From the NCBI GenBank assembly GCA_050251615.1, contig JBFWMM010000034.1, positions 1-29,849 of the forward strand: a stretch of DNA of 29,849 nt. The letters are read 5' to 3'. Below are positions 1-6,789 of this stretch, piece by piece. The notes beneath the pieces were generated by a model that had not been told where the DNA came from, did no database searches, and saw only the letters and a list, made by a program, of their open reading frames with translations. The DNA is from Sedimentisphaera sp050251615 (GTDB taxonomy: Bacteria > Planctomycetota > Phycisphaerae > Sedimentisphaerales > Sedimentisphaeraceae). Numbering within the stretch: position 1 is the stretch's first letter; every line of letters starts with the position of its first letter. The translations under genes and the position numbers were made by a program.

Positions 1-17
1 TGCAAAAAGCGGCAAGG

Positions 18-91
18 TGGGCGATATCGGACTCGAACCAATGACCTTCTGGATGTCGACCAGACGCTCTAGCCAGCTGAGCTAATCACCC
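18..91 (-). tRNA. tRNA-Val (GAC anticodon)
   Basis: A complete cloverleaf reads on the minus strand. The acceptor arms are GGGTGAT and ATCGCCC (one G-T pair), followed by discriminator A; the T arm is ATTGG-TTCGAGT-CCGAT. The anticodon stem is TCTGG/CCAGA with loop TCGACAT, so positions 34-36 are GAC, which reads valine codons GUC and GUU. CCA is not encoded; the genome reads CCT after the discriminator. The base before the anticodon (position 33) is C instead of the near-universal U. It lies 22 nt downstream of tRNA-Lys and is probably co-transcribed with it. Confidence 0.88.
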
Positions 92-113
92 TGTGTGTTT
101 AATTGAAAGGAAG

Positions 114-186
<73 letters not shown>

Positions 187-206
187 TTCCTGTAAAGGAA
201 AAGGGA

Positions 207-234
207 ATTCTACGAAAACCGGCCGCTCTTGCAA
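207..234 (-). promoter_or_regulatory. Sigma-70-type promoter for the tRNA pair
   Basis: On the minus strand a -35 box TTGCAA (229-234) is followed by a 16-nt spacer and a -10 box TAGAAT (207-212, 5 of 6 consensus). This predicts a transcription start about 13-15 nt before the tRNA-Lys 5' end. It was identified by eye. Confidence 0.6.
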
Positions 235-303
235 GTGTTTTGTTGAAAAAAAATTGCCGTTCGGGGCGGAGCGGCGAAAAAATGCCTGCCCGTAAAATCA
301 CAA

Positions 304-382
304 ATGGCGCGATTCATCACTTGCAAATATGACGATTTTTTGCGCCCCCGTTGGCGAGTAAAGGTGCGATTTATCGCGCCAT
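304..382. repeat. Long inverted repeat in the tRNA/rex intergenic region
   Basis: The 303-bp gap between the tRNAs and rex holds two 10-nt arms, ATGGCGCGAT (304-313) and ATCGCGCCAT (373-382). They are perfect reverse complements 59 nt apart. The core GGCGCGAT resembles the small palindromes at 17334-17355 and 29674-29700, so this may be an expanded or degenerate member of that family. No gene is seen here. Confidence 0.45.
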
Positions 383-413
383 GCGGGCGAATATAATTTT
401 AACAAAAAAAAGC

Positions 414-442
414 TTGCAGACAGGCAGGGAGTTTGATATAAT
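414..442 (+). promoter_or_regulatory. Sigma-70 promoter of the rex-hyd operon
   Basis: A -35 box TTGCAG (414-419), an exact 17-nt spacer and a perfect -10 box TATAAT (437-442) lie 48 nt upstream of the rex ATG. Transcription would begin near 449-450, giving a leader of about 40 nt. This is the best promoter match in the window and the only clear one before the operon. Confidence 0.75.
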
Positions 443-446
443 TAGC

Positions 447-464
447 TCGATAAAAAAATATCGA
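447..464. promoter_or_regulatory. Candidate operator at the rex transcription start
   Basis: A perfect inverted repeat, TCGATA (447-452), six A residues, then TATCGA (459-464), covers the predicted start of transcription. A repressor bound here would block the polymerase. It does not match the TTGTGA-type Rex box known from Gram-positive bacteria, so which regulator binds is unknown; autoregulation by Rex is a guess. Confidence 0.4.
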
Positions 465-489
465 TACTTTAATATCGCGACCGAAAGCT

Positions 490-1140
490 ATGAAAAACAA
501 AGTTGAATCAGTTTCACTGCCCACAATCAAGCGCCTGCCGAGCTATCTGCACGTGCTCAGGGCGGCGCTCGCAGAGGGCAGCGAAAACATAAGCAGCTCG
601 CATATCGCCGGCCTGCTTCAGCTCGAAGCGATACAGGTGCGCAAGGACCTCTCGGCGACCGGCATAACGGGCCAGTCGGGCGTCGGGTTCAATATCGCCG
701 GGCTTGTGCGTCATCTGGAAGACTTCCTCGGCTGGAACAACAGCCGTGATGCGTTCATTCTGGGCTGCGGGAATATGGGTGTGGCGTTGATGGGCTACGA
801 AGGTTTCCGCGAGCGCGGGCTGAACATCATTGCCGGATTCGATATTGACAAGCGCAAAATAGGCACGGAAATCGCCGGCAAGCGCATTTTCCACGTTGAG
901 AAGCTCAAGGATCTGGCTCACCGCCTGCATGTACGCATCGGCGTGCTGACGGTTCCCCAGCAGTACGCTCAGGAATCGGCGCAGATACTGGTTGACGCGG
1001 GCATAGAAGCCATTTGGAACTTCACACCCGTCAAGCTCGACATCCCCGAGCATATTATAGTGGAACGGGTGGGGCTGGAGAGCTCTCTTGCCGTGCTTTC
1101 GAGCAGGCTCAGGGAAATCGATGAGCTGCGGAGAGTTTAA
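490..1140 (+). CDS. rex: Redox-sensing transcriptional repressor Rex
   Basis: Rex proteins bind NADH or NAD+ and repress anaerobic and fermentation genes when NADH is low relative to NAD+. This 216-aa protein has the normal family length. Residues about 10-75 form the winged-helix DNA-binding domain, with the family hallmarks RLPSYL and QVRKDLS. Residues about 85-205 form a Rossmann domain whose dinucleotide-binding loop GCGNMG is at 92-97. It is the first gene behind a strong promoter and is followed after 6 nt by a small ferredoxin and then hydrogenase genes, so it probably controls its own operon in response to the NADH pool. The ribosome-binding site is weak. Identification is secure; targets are inferred. 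Confidence 0.95.
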   Translation: MKNKVESVSLPTIKRLPSYLHVLRAALAEGSENISSSHIAGLLQLEAIQVRKDLSATGITGQSGVGFNIAGLVRHLEDFLGWNNSRDAFILGCGNMGVALMGYEGFRERGLNIIAGFDIDKRKIGTEIAGKRIFHVEKLKDLAHRLHVRIGVLTVPQQYAQESAQILVDAGIEAIWNFTPVKLDIPEHIIVERVGLESSLAVLSSRLREIDELRRV

Positions 1141-1146
1141 GCTGAG

Positions 1147-1389
1147 ATGGAAGATAGATTGCAGATAAGAATATGCATGGGGAGCAGCTGTTTCTCGCGT
1201 GGCAACAAAAAGATACTTAACTTGCTCACAGAGTACATCAGCGCCAACGGGCTTGAAGAGCGCGTGAGCATATCGGGCAGCCTCTGCGAAGGCAGATGTG
1301 GCTGCGGCCCGCATATAACGATAGGTTCAAAAAGGTATGAGTCGGTGAGTGCGGAGAGTGTGCTCGACCTGCTCAAAGGGCATATATAA
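1147..1389 (+). CDS. Small thioredoxin-like [2Fe-2S] protein (NuoE/HydC C-terminal type)
   Basis: This 80-aa protein is equivalent to the thioredoxin-fold [2Fe-2S] domain of NuoE and HydC without its helical N-terminus. The cluster ligands fit C-x4-C (C10, C15) and C-x3-C (C47, C51), with an extra Cys at 53. Proteins of this type act as small electron carriers or accessory subunits of NAD-linked hydrogenases. It starts 6 nt after rex, with GGAGAG inside the end of rex as likely ribosome-binding site. A second protein of the same type closes the operon (8511-8780). The exact partner is unknown; an electron link to the sensory hydrogenase encoded next is possible. Confidence 0.85.
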   Translation: MEDRLQIRICMGSSCFSRGNKKILNLLTEYISANGLEERVSISGSLCEGRCGCGPHITIGSKRYESVSAESVLDLLKGHI

Positions 1390-1454
1390 TAGAGTAGCGC
1401 CCTTTTTGCCAACAACATAATGCGGCATCAGCCCGCGAAAATTACGGAATTAAG

Positions 1455-3170
1455 ATGGATTTTATGAAACCGGTCTATACTGAGTCGGCGGAGTGTCAGG
1501 ACTGCTATAAGTGCCTGCGCCGCTGTCCGGTGAAGAGCATACGCCTGCAAGACGGGCACGCAAGGATAATACACGAGATGTGTGTTATGTGCGGGACGTG
1601 CGTGCGTACCTGCCCGGCCGGAGCGAAGAGAATCCGCAACGACCTGCACCGCGCGAAGCTGCTGCTTCAGGGCAGAAAGCCGGTATATCTCTCGCTTGCC
1701 CCCAGCTGGCATGCGGAGTTTGGTGCCGGCTGTGCATCTTTGATTGCGGCGGCGAAGCGGCTTGGCTTTGCCGGCGTCTCTGAGACGGCTCTCGGAGCGC
1801 AGCGGGTTTCAGCGGCAGTGGCGAAGCTGCTTGCTGAGGGGGAGGGCGGCCTGCATATATCAAGCGCCTGCCCAACGGTCGTTGATTACGTGCTGAAGCA
1901 CAAGCCAAAGCTTGCCGGCAGAATAACGCCTCTGCTCTCGCCGCTTCTGGCACACTGCAAGTTGTTGCGCGAACAATACGGCGAAGAGATTGCGATTGTC
2001 TTTGCGGGGCCATGTGTGGCGAAGAAGAGCGAAGCGGACAGCTTCGCGGGCCTGCTGGACGTTTCAATAACGTTCAAAGACTTGCGCAGGTGGTTTGGTG
2101 AGTGCGGGATTGATTATGCCGCGCCTGCCGAGGGCAGCTTTGTGCCGCACGAGGCGAAAGAGGGTGCATTGTACCCTGTGGATGGCGGAATGATCGCCGG
2201 AATCAAGGCTGGCTGCGCCGTAACGGACGCGGGATTTATGTCGTTCAGCGGCCTGAACAATATCGCGAAGCTGCTGAGCGGCCTTGAAGACTACAAGCCG
2301 GAAAAGCCTGTTTTTCTTGAGCTGCTCGCATGCGAGGGCGGCTGCGTGAACGGGCCGGCGATGGAAAACGAAGCAAGCAGCGCGTTAAAGCGCCTTGACG
2401 TTATAACGATGGCGCCCGCACCTGAAAAAAAGTCCGCAGCAGAGCCCGCTTTGGATCTGGGGCATATTTGGAGCGGCAACGCGCTTGAAGCGAAGCGCTT
2501 TACGGAAAAACAGATTCGCGGTGCGCTGAAGCTTGTCGGCAAGATGCACAGCGAGGATGAGCTCAACTGCTCCGGCTGCGGATACGAATCCTGCCGGCAG
2601 TTTGCCGAGGCGCTGCTCGAGGAGCGTGCGGAGGTGAGTATGTGCGTGAGCTATATGCGCAGGCTTGCCCATAAAAAGGCCGATATGCTGATCAAGACGA
2701 TGCCGGGCGGCGTGGTGATTGTGGACGAAAAGCTCTGCGTGGTTGAGTCCAACAAACGTTTCGCGGCGATGCTTGGCGAAGACGTTGAACAGCTCTATGA
2801 GGATGTGCCTGGTCTTGAGAAGGCCCAGCTTGCCAGTCTTTTGCCCGATACAACTCTCTTCAAGAGGGTACTCGCGGCAGGCACAGGCGTGGCAGAGGCC
2901 GATTGCAATATAAACAACGCGGTCTTACATCTGACGGTGTTCAGCATCGAGGCGCACAGGTTTGCAGGCGCGTTTCTGCAGGATATTACGGCGCCGGCAG
3001 TGGCTAAGGAACAGATTATAAACCGCGCGAAGAATGTGATTGAGAAGAACCTTCAGACGGTTCAGAAGATAGCGTATCTGCTTGGCGAGAACGCGGCGGA
3101 TTCGGAGCTGATTTTGAATTCTATTGTGGATTCGTTCGGTTCAAAGGCAGAAAGCGGCGGAAATGAATGA
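1455..3170 (+). CDS. Sensory-type [FeFe]-hydrogenase with PAS domain (HydS-like)
   Basis: Predicted cytoplasmic H2 or redox sensor of 571 aa. Residues 14-24 and 43-53 hold two ferredoxin-type [4Fe-4S] motifs. An H-cluster domain follows at about 75-300 and keeps the four cluster cysteines: C139 (SSACP), C187 (GPCVAKK), C293 and C297 (CEGGC). The proton-relay cysteine of catalytic enzymes, the first C of TSCCP, is alanine (A138). A CxxCx4C Fe-S motif (C372, C375, C380) and a PAS-like region (about 405-500) make up the rest. This order matches the putatively sensory group C/D hydrogenases, where the Cys-to-Ala change and low activity are known. The next gene, a SpoIIE phosphatase, overlaps its 3' end and is the likely output partner. 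Loop 3 reads CVNGPA rather than the glycine-rich catalytic form. Confidence 0.88.
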   Translation: MDFMKPVYTESAECQDCYKCLRRCPVKSIRLQDGHARIIHEMCVMCGTCVRTCPAGAKRIRNDLHRAKLLLQGRKPVYLSLAPSWHAEFGAGCASLIAAAKRLGFAGVSETALGAQRVSAAVAKLLAEGEGGLHISSACPTVVDYVLKHKPKLAGRITPLLSPLLAHCKLLREQYGEEIAIVFAGPCVAKKSEADSFAGLLDVSITFKDLRRWFGECGIDYAAPAEGSFVPHEAKEGALYPVDGGMIAGIKAGCAVTDAGFMSFSGLNNIAKLLSGLEDYKPEKPVFLELLACEGGCVNGPAMENEASSALKRLDVITMAPAPEKKSAAEPALDLGHIWSGNALEAKRFTEKQIRGALKLVGKMHSEDELNCSGCGYESCRQFAEALLEERAEVSMCVSYMRRLAHKKADMLIKTMPGGVVIVDEKLCVVESNKRFAAMLGEDVEQLYEDVPGLEKAQLASLLPDTTLFKRVLAAGTGVAEADCNINNAVLHLTVFSIEAHRFAGAFLQDITAPAVAKEQIINRAKNVIEKNLQTVQKIAYLLGENAADSELILNSIVDSFGSKAESGGNE

Positions 3171-4344
3171 TACGGGCTCTCTATTTGTCGAGGTGGGCTT
3201 CAGGCAGGTCAGGAAGAAGCAACAGGGTTCTCCGGGCGATGTGTTTCTCTCAGAGCGCTCGCAGGACGAGAGAATTATCTGCATCCTGGCAGACGGCCTC
3301 GGAAGCGGAATAAAGGCGAATGTATTAGCCACGCTCACCGCCACGATGGCGATGAATTACATAAAAAACAATATCGATATAAAGCGTGCGGCGGAGATTA
3401 TCATGAAAACTCTGCCTGTTTGCAGCGAGCGAAAAATCGGCTACAGCACCTTTACGATTGTAGATATAGACCCGATAGGGCGCACGCGGATGATTGAGTA
3501 TGACAATCCGCCGGCTCTTCTTCTTCGCGGCACAGCTCCGGAGAGCATTGAGCGAAAGTTCTTTGACATAGAGACAGAGACCCTTGGCAAACGAGAGCTT
3601 GCGTACAGCGAGTTTGGCGTGCAGACCGGCGATACGCTGGTTTTCTACAGCGACGGCGTAACGCAGTCGGGTATGGGCAAGCCGCTTACGCCGCTGGGCT
3701 GGTCAGATTCCGAGGCCGAGGCTTTCGTGGAGAATGCCGTGAAAGAGGAAATCGCGATATCAGCCAGGGCACTCGCCAGGAAGATAGTGGCCGGGGCGCT
3801 GAAAAATGACGGACAGGCGGAGGACGATATAAGCTGCGCGGTGATTCGTTTCAGGAATCCCCGCCGTACGCTCGTTGTAACGGGGCCGCCGTTCCGCAAG
3901 GAAAACGATGAGCTTCTTGCAGAGAAGTTTACAGAGTTTGAAGGTACGCGCATTATCAGCGGCGGTACGACGGCAAACATTATCGCCCGCTGTCTGGGAA
4001 AGGAAGTGAAGATGGAACTTTCAGGCACATTAGCCGTGCCGCCGGCATCCAGGCTTGAGGGTGCAGCTCTGGTTACCGAGGGTACGATCACCCTCAGCCG
4101 TACACTTGAGCTACTTAAGGGCAGGGCTGATTTGGAGCTGATGCAACAGGATCCGGCCGTTAAGCTGGCAGAGATGCTGATCGAGAGCGACCAGATCCAT
4201 TTTATCGTGGGCACGCGAATAAATGAGGCCCATCAGGACCCGAATCTGCCGGAGTCTCTGGATATAAGGCGCAACCTGATGCGCGATATGGTAAAGACGC
4301 TAAATGAAATCTATATGAAATACTCCACTATGGAGCTGATATAA
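3163..4344 (+). CDS. SpoIIE-type PP2C serine phosphatase with extra C-terminal domain
   Basis: Predicted metal-dependent serine/threonine phosphatase of the SpoIIE/RsbU type, which dephosphorylates STAS anti-anti-sigma proteins. Metal-binding aspartates are visible at D26 (PGD), D44 (ADGLGSG), D164 (YSDGV) and D221-D222 (DDISC). I chose the ATG at 3163, which overlaps the end of the sensory hydrogenase by 8 nt and has an AAGCGGCGG ribosome-binding site; an upstream in-frame start would lie inside that gene. After the phosphatase domain (to about residue 232) come about 160 residues that I cannot assign. There is no sensory domain of its own, so the preceding hydrogenase/PAS protein is the natural signal input. 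Its substrate is unknown; the STAS protein at 22824-23192 is one candidate. Confidence 0.88.
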   Translation: MNDTGSLFVEVGFRQVRKKQQGSPGDVFLSERSQDERIICILADGLGSGIKANVLATLTATMAMNYIKNNIDIKRAAEIIMKTLPVCSERKIGYSTFTIVDIDPIGRTRMIEYDNPPALLLRGTAPESIERKFFDIETETLGKRELAYSEFGVQTGDTLVFYSDGVTQSGMGKPLTPLGWSDSEAEAFVENAVKEEIAISARALARKIVAGALKNDGQAEDDISCAVIRFRNPRRTLVVTGPPFRKENDELLAEKFTEFEGTRIISGGTTANIIARCLGKEVKMELSGTLAVPPASRLEGAALVTEGTITLSRTLELLKGRADLELMQQDPAVKLAEMLIESDQIHFIVGTRINEAHQDPNLPESLDIRRNLMRDMVKTLNEIYMKYSTMELI

Positions 4345-4403
4345 CAATGGGGCGCCCTGATGCGCCGAGATGATTCAAAACCAAGATTTGTAAGGAAAAA
4401 TCA

Positions 4404-4898
4404 ATGTCTTGCGAAACCTGCAAAAAGGAAAAGTTCGAAAAGGTCAGCAGACTGCTTGACGACAACGGAAGGGATAAATCCCGCTTGATACCGATTCTGC
4501 ACGCTGTTCAGCGTGAGTTTCGTTATCTGCCGCAGGATGTGCTTGAGCTGCTCGCGAAAGAGCTCAAGATGCCTCCGGCGAAGGTTTACGGCGTGGCAAG
4601 CTTCTACGCGCACTTTGCACTTGCGCCCAAGGGTAAGTATGTCGTGCATATCTGCGACGGCACCGCCTGCCACGTAAAGGGCTCCATCGCTATCCTCGAT
4701 GCGCTCAGGGACAAGCTTTCTCTTTCCAAAGAGAAATGCACAACCGATGACCAGCTGTTCACCGTTGAGACTGTCAGTTGCCTCGGCGCTTGCGGAATGG
4801 CGCCGGTTATTACGGTAAACGAAGACGTGCATGGGCTCGTTACGCCCGCTCAGGCCGTCGCTCTGATAGATGAAATCATTGAAAAGGAGCAGGCATAA
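4404..4898 (+). CDS. hydC: NAD-linked [FeFe]-hydrogenase subunit HydC (NuoE-like)
   Basis: Small electron-transfer subunit of the trimeric HydABC-type hydrogenase, homologous to NuoE of complex I. Its 164 residues comprise an N-terminal helical part and a thioredoxin-like domain with one [2Fe-2S] cluster bound by C84, C89, C126 and C130. An additional CETC motif lies at the N-terminus (C3, C6). It starts 59 nt after the phosphatase gene with AAGGA as ribosome-binding site, and its stop overlaps the start of hydB by one base. It would pass electrons to or from the flavin site on HydB. The HydC name follows operon context; HndA is the equivalent name in other systems. Confidence 0.93.
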   Translation: MSCETCKKEKFEKVSRLLDDNGRDKSRLIPILHAVQREFRYLPQDVLELLAKELKMPPAKVYGVASFYAHFALAPKGKYVVHICDGTACHVKGSIAILDALRDKLSLSKEKCTTDDQLFTVETVSCLGACGMAPVITVNEDVHGLVTPAQAVALIDEIIEKEQA

Positions 4899-6787
4899 TG
4901 CTTACGGGAAAGGTAAATTTAGAACAGATCAGGGACAGCTACAACGCTGCTTTTGAAAAGACAAGCAAGCAGATCATCATCTGCGCCGGTACTGCTTGCG
5001 TTGCAAACGGGTCGCTCAAGGTGTATGAGGCGCTTAAAGCCGAAATCGAAAAACGTGGCTTGAAAATCAATGTCGTGCTGAGCGAACATGACGATACAGA
5101 TGTACTCGTGGCGCGCACAGGCTGCCGCGGATTCTGCCAGGTCGGGCCGCTGGTAACCATCACGCCCAACAGAATGCATTATGTACGTGTGCGCCCTACG
5201 GACGCAGAGGAAATCGTAGAGAAAAGTATCATCGGAAACGACGTAATCGAAAGGTTGCTCTACGTTGACCCCGTTACCGGAGACAAATGCCGCACCAGCG
5301 CCGATATCCCCTTCTACAAGCGCCAGCAGCGTACCGTACTCGACCAGTGCGGCATTATCGATGCAAACAGCATCGATGAATACATCGCAAAGGGCGGATA
5401 CTTCGCCGCAAGAAAAGCGTTACTCGAAATGGAGCCGCAACAGATCTGCGACGAGATGAGTGAATCGGGCCTCAGAGGGCGCGGCGGCGGCGGTTTCCCG
5501 ACCGGCCGCAAATGGTCGCTCACGCTCCCTGTACCGGGCGAGAAGAAGTACGTCATCTGTAACGGCGATGAAGGCGATCCGGGCGCGTTTATGGACAGAA
5601 GCCTTATGGAAGGCAACCCGCACAGGGTTATCGAGGGCATGATAATTGCAGCCCGCGCTATCGGCGCAGACGAAGGCTACATATACGTCCGTGCGGAATA
5701 CCCGCTCGCGGTTCAGCGCGTGGAAAAGGCTGTTAAGGACGCAGAGGCAGGGGGCATCCTCGGCGAAGACATCTTCGGTAGCGGCTTAAACATCAAGTTG
5801 CACGTAATGGAAGGCGCCGGCGCCTTTGTCTGCGGCGAGGAAACCGCCCTCATCGCCTCAATCGAAGGCAGGCGCGGTATGCCGAATCCCAAACCCCCGT
5901 TCCCCGCGCAGTGCGGCCTTTGGGGCAAACCCACCTGCATCAACAACGTTGAGACGCTTGCAACCGTTCCGCTGATTATCGACAGAGGCCCCGCGTTCTT
6001 CAAGGCGCTCGGCACAGAGTCTTCCGCGGGCACAAAGACGTTCGCCCTCACCGGCCACGTCGCAAATACCGGCCTGATTGAAGTTCCCTTCGGACTCACC
6101 GTCCGCGACATTGTGTTCAGTATCGGCGGCGGCGTAACAGATGCCGAAGGCAACATAATGGAAGACGGCTTCAAGGCTGTTCAGTGCGGCGGCCCCTCGG
6201 GCGGTTGTCTTACGGCTGAACACCTCGACCTGCCCATCGACTACGACAATCTCCGCAGCATCGGTGCGATGGTCGGCTCGGGTGGTCTGGTTGTGATGAA
6301 CAAGAAGACCTGTATGGTGCAGATTGCGCACTTCTTCATGCAGTTCACACAGAACGAATCCTGCGGAAAGTGCGTGCCTTGCCGTGAGGGTACCAAGCAG
6401 ATGCTTCGCCTGCTCGAAGACATCATCGAGGGCAAGGGCACAATGGAAACGCTCGACCTGCTTGAGCGCGTTGCGAGAGCTGTGGGCAAGGGCTCGCTCT
6501 GCGGCCTCGGCAAGACCGCTCCAAATCCCGTCCTGACGACTCTCAAATACTTCCGCGATGAATACCTCGCGCACGTCAACGGCAGCTGCCCAGCAGGGCA
6601 GTGCAAGGCCCTTCTGGCTCCGCACATCATTGAAGATAAATGCGTCGGTTGTGGCGTGTGCGCGAAGAAGTGTCCGGTGGATGCCATTGAGGGCGAAAGG
6701 AAGAATCCGTTCAAGATAATCGAAGAAAAATGTATCAAATGCATGGCATGCGTGGACGCATGCAAGTTCAAAGCAGTGGAGATATAA
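4898..6787 (+). CDS. hydB: NAD-linked [FeFe]-hydrogenase subunit HydB (NuoF-like, flavin subunit)
   Basis: This 629-aa subunit carries the NAD(H)- and FMN-binding site and is the proposed bifurcation site in HydABC enzymes. Domains in order: a thioredoxin-like [2Fe-2S] domain (C29, C34, C76, C80); the NuoF FMN/NADH fold with glycine-rich loop GRGGGGFPTG (194-203); an SLBB-like segment; the NuoF [4Fe-4S] site (C489, C492, C495, C535); then two C-terminal ferredoxin-type [4Fe-4S] motifs (C582-C592 and C612-C622) that NuoF itself lacks. This architecture is diagnostic of HydB/HndC-type proteins. It is translationally coupled to hydC and followed after 2 nt by hydA. Whether the complex truly bifurcates electrons to ferredoxin is inferred. 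Confidence 0.95.
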   Translation: MLTGKVNLEQIRDSYNAAFEKTSKQIIICAGTACVANGSLKVYEALKAEIEKRGLKINVVLSEHDDTDVLVARTGCRGFCQVGPLVTITPNRMHYVRVRPTDAEEIVEKSIIGNDVIERLLYVDPVTGDKCRTSADIPFYKRQQRTVLDQCGIIDANSIDEYIAKGGYFAARKALLEMEPQQICDEMSESGLRGRGGGGFPTGRKWSLTLPVPGEKKYVICNGDEGDPGAFMDRSLMEGNPHRVIEGMIIAARAIGADEGYIYVRAEYPLAVQRVEKAVKDAEAGGILGEDIFGSGLNIKLHVMEGAGAFVCGEETALIASIEGRRGMPNPKPPFPAQCGLWGKPTCINNVETLATVPLIIDRGPAFFKALGTESSAGTKTFALTGHVANTGLIEVPFGLTVRDIVFSIGGGVTDAEGNIMEDGFKAVQCGGPSGGCLTAEHLDLPIDYDNLRSIGAMVGSGGLVVMNKKTCMVQIAHFFMQFTQNESCGKCVPCREGTKQMLRLLEDIIEGKGTMETLDLLERVARAVGKGSLCGLGKTAPNPVLTTLKYFRDEYLAHVNGSCPAGQCKALLAPHIIEDKCVGCGVCAKKCPVDAIEGERKNPFKIIEEKCIKCMACVDACKFKAVEI

Positions 6788-6789
6788 CA

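Noticed and set aside
514..1314. Minus-strand open frame of 266 codons opposite rex
   Set aside because: rex is unmistakable on the plus strand; the antisense frame has no known motif.
4345..4403. Terminator or separate promoter between the phosphatase gene and hydC
   Set aside because: A GGCGC/GCGCC hairpin can be drawn, but no T run follows and no credible promoter boxes are seen; read-through of one operon is simpler.
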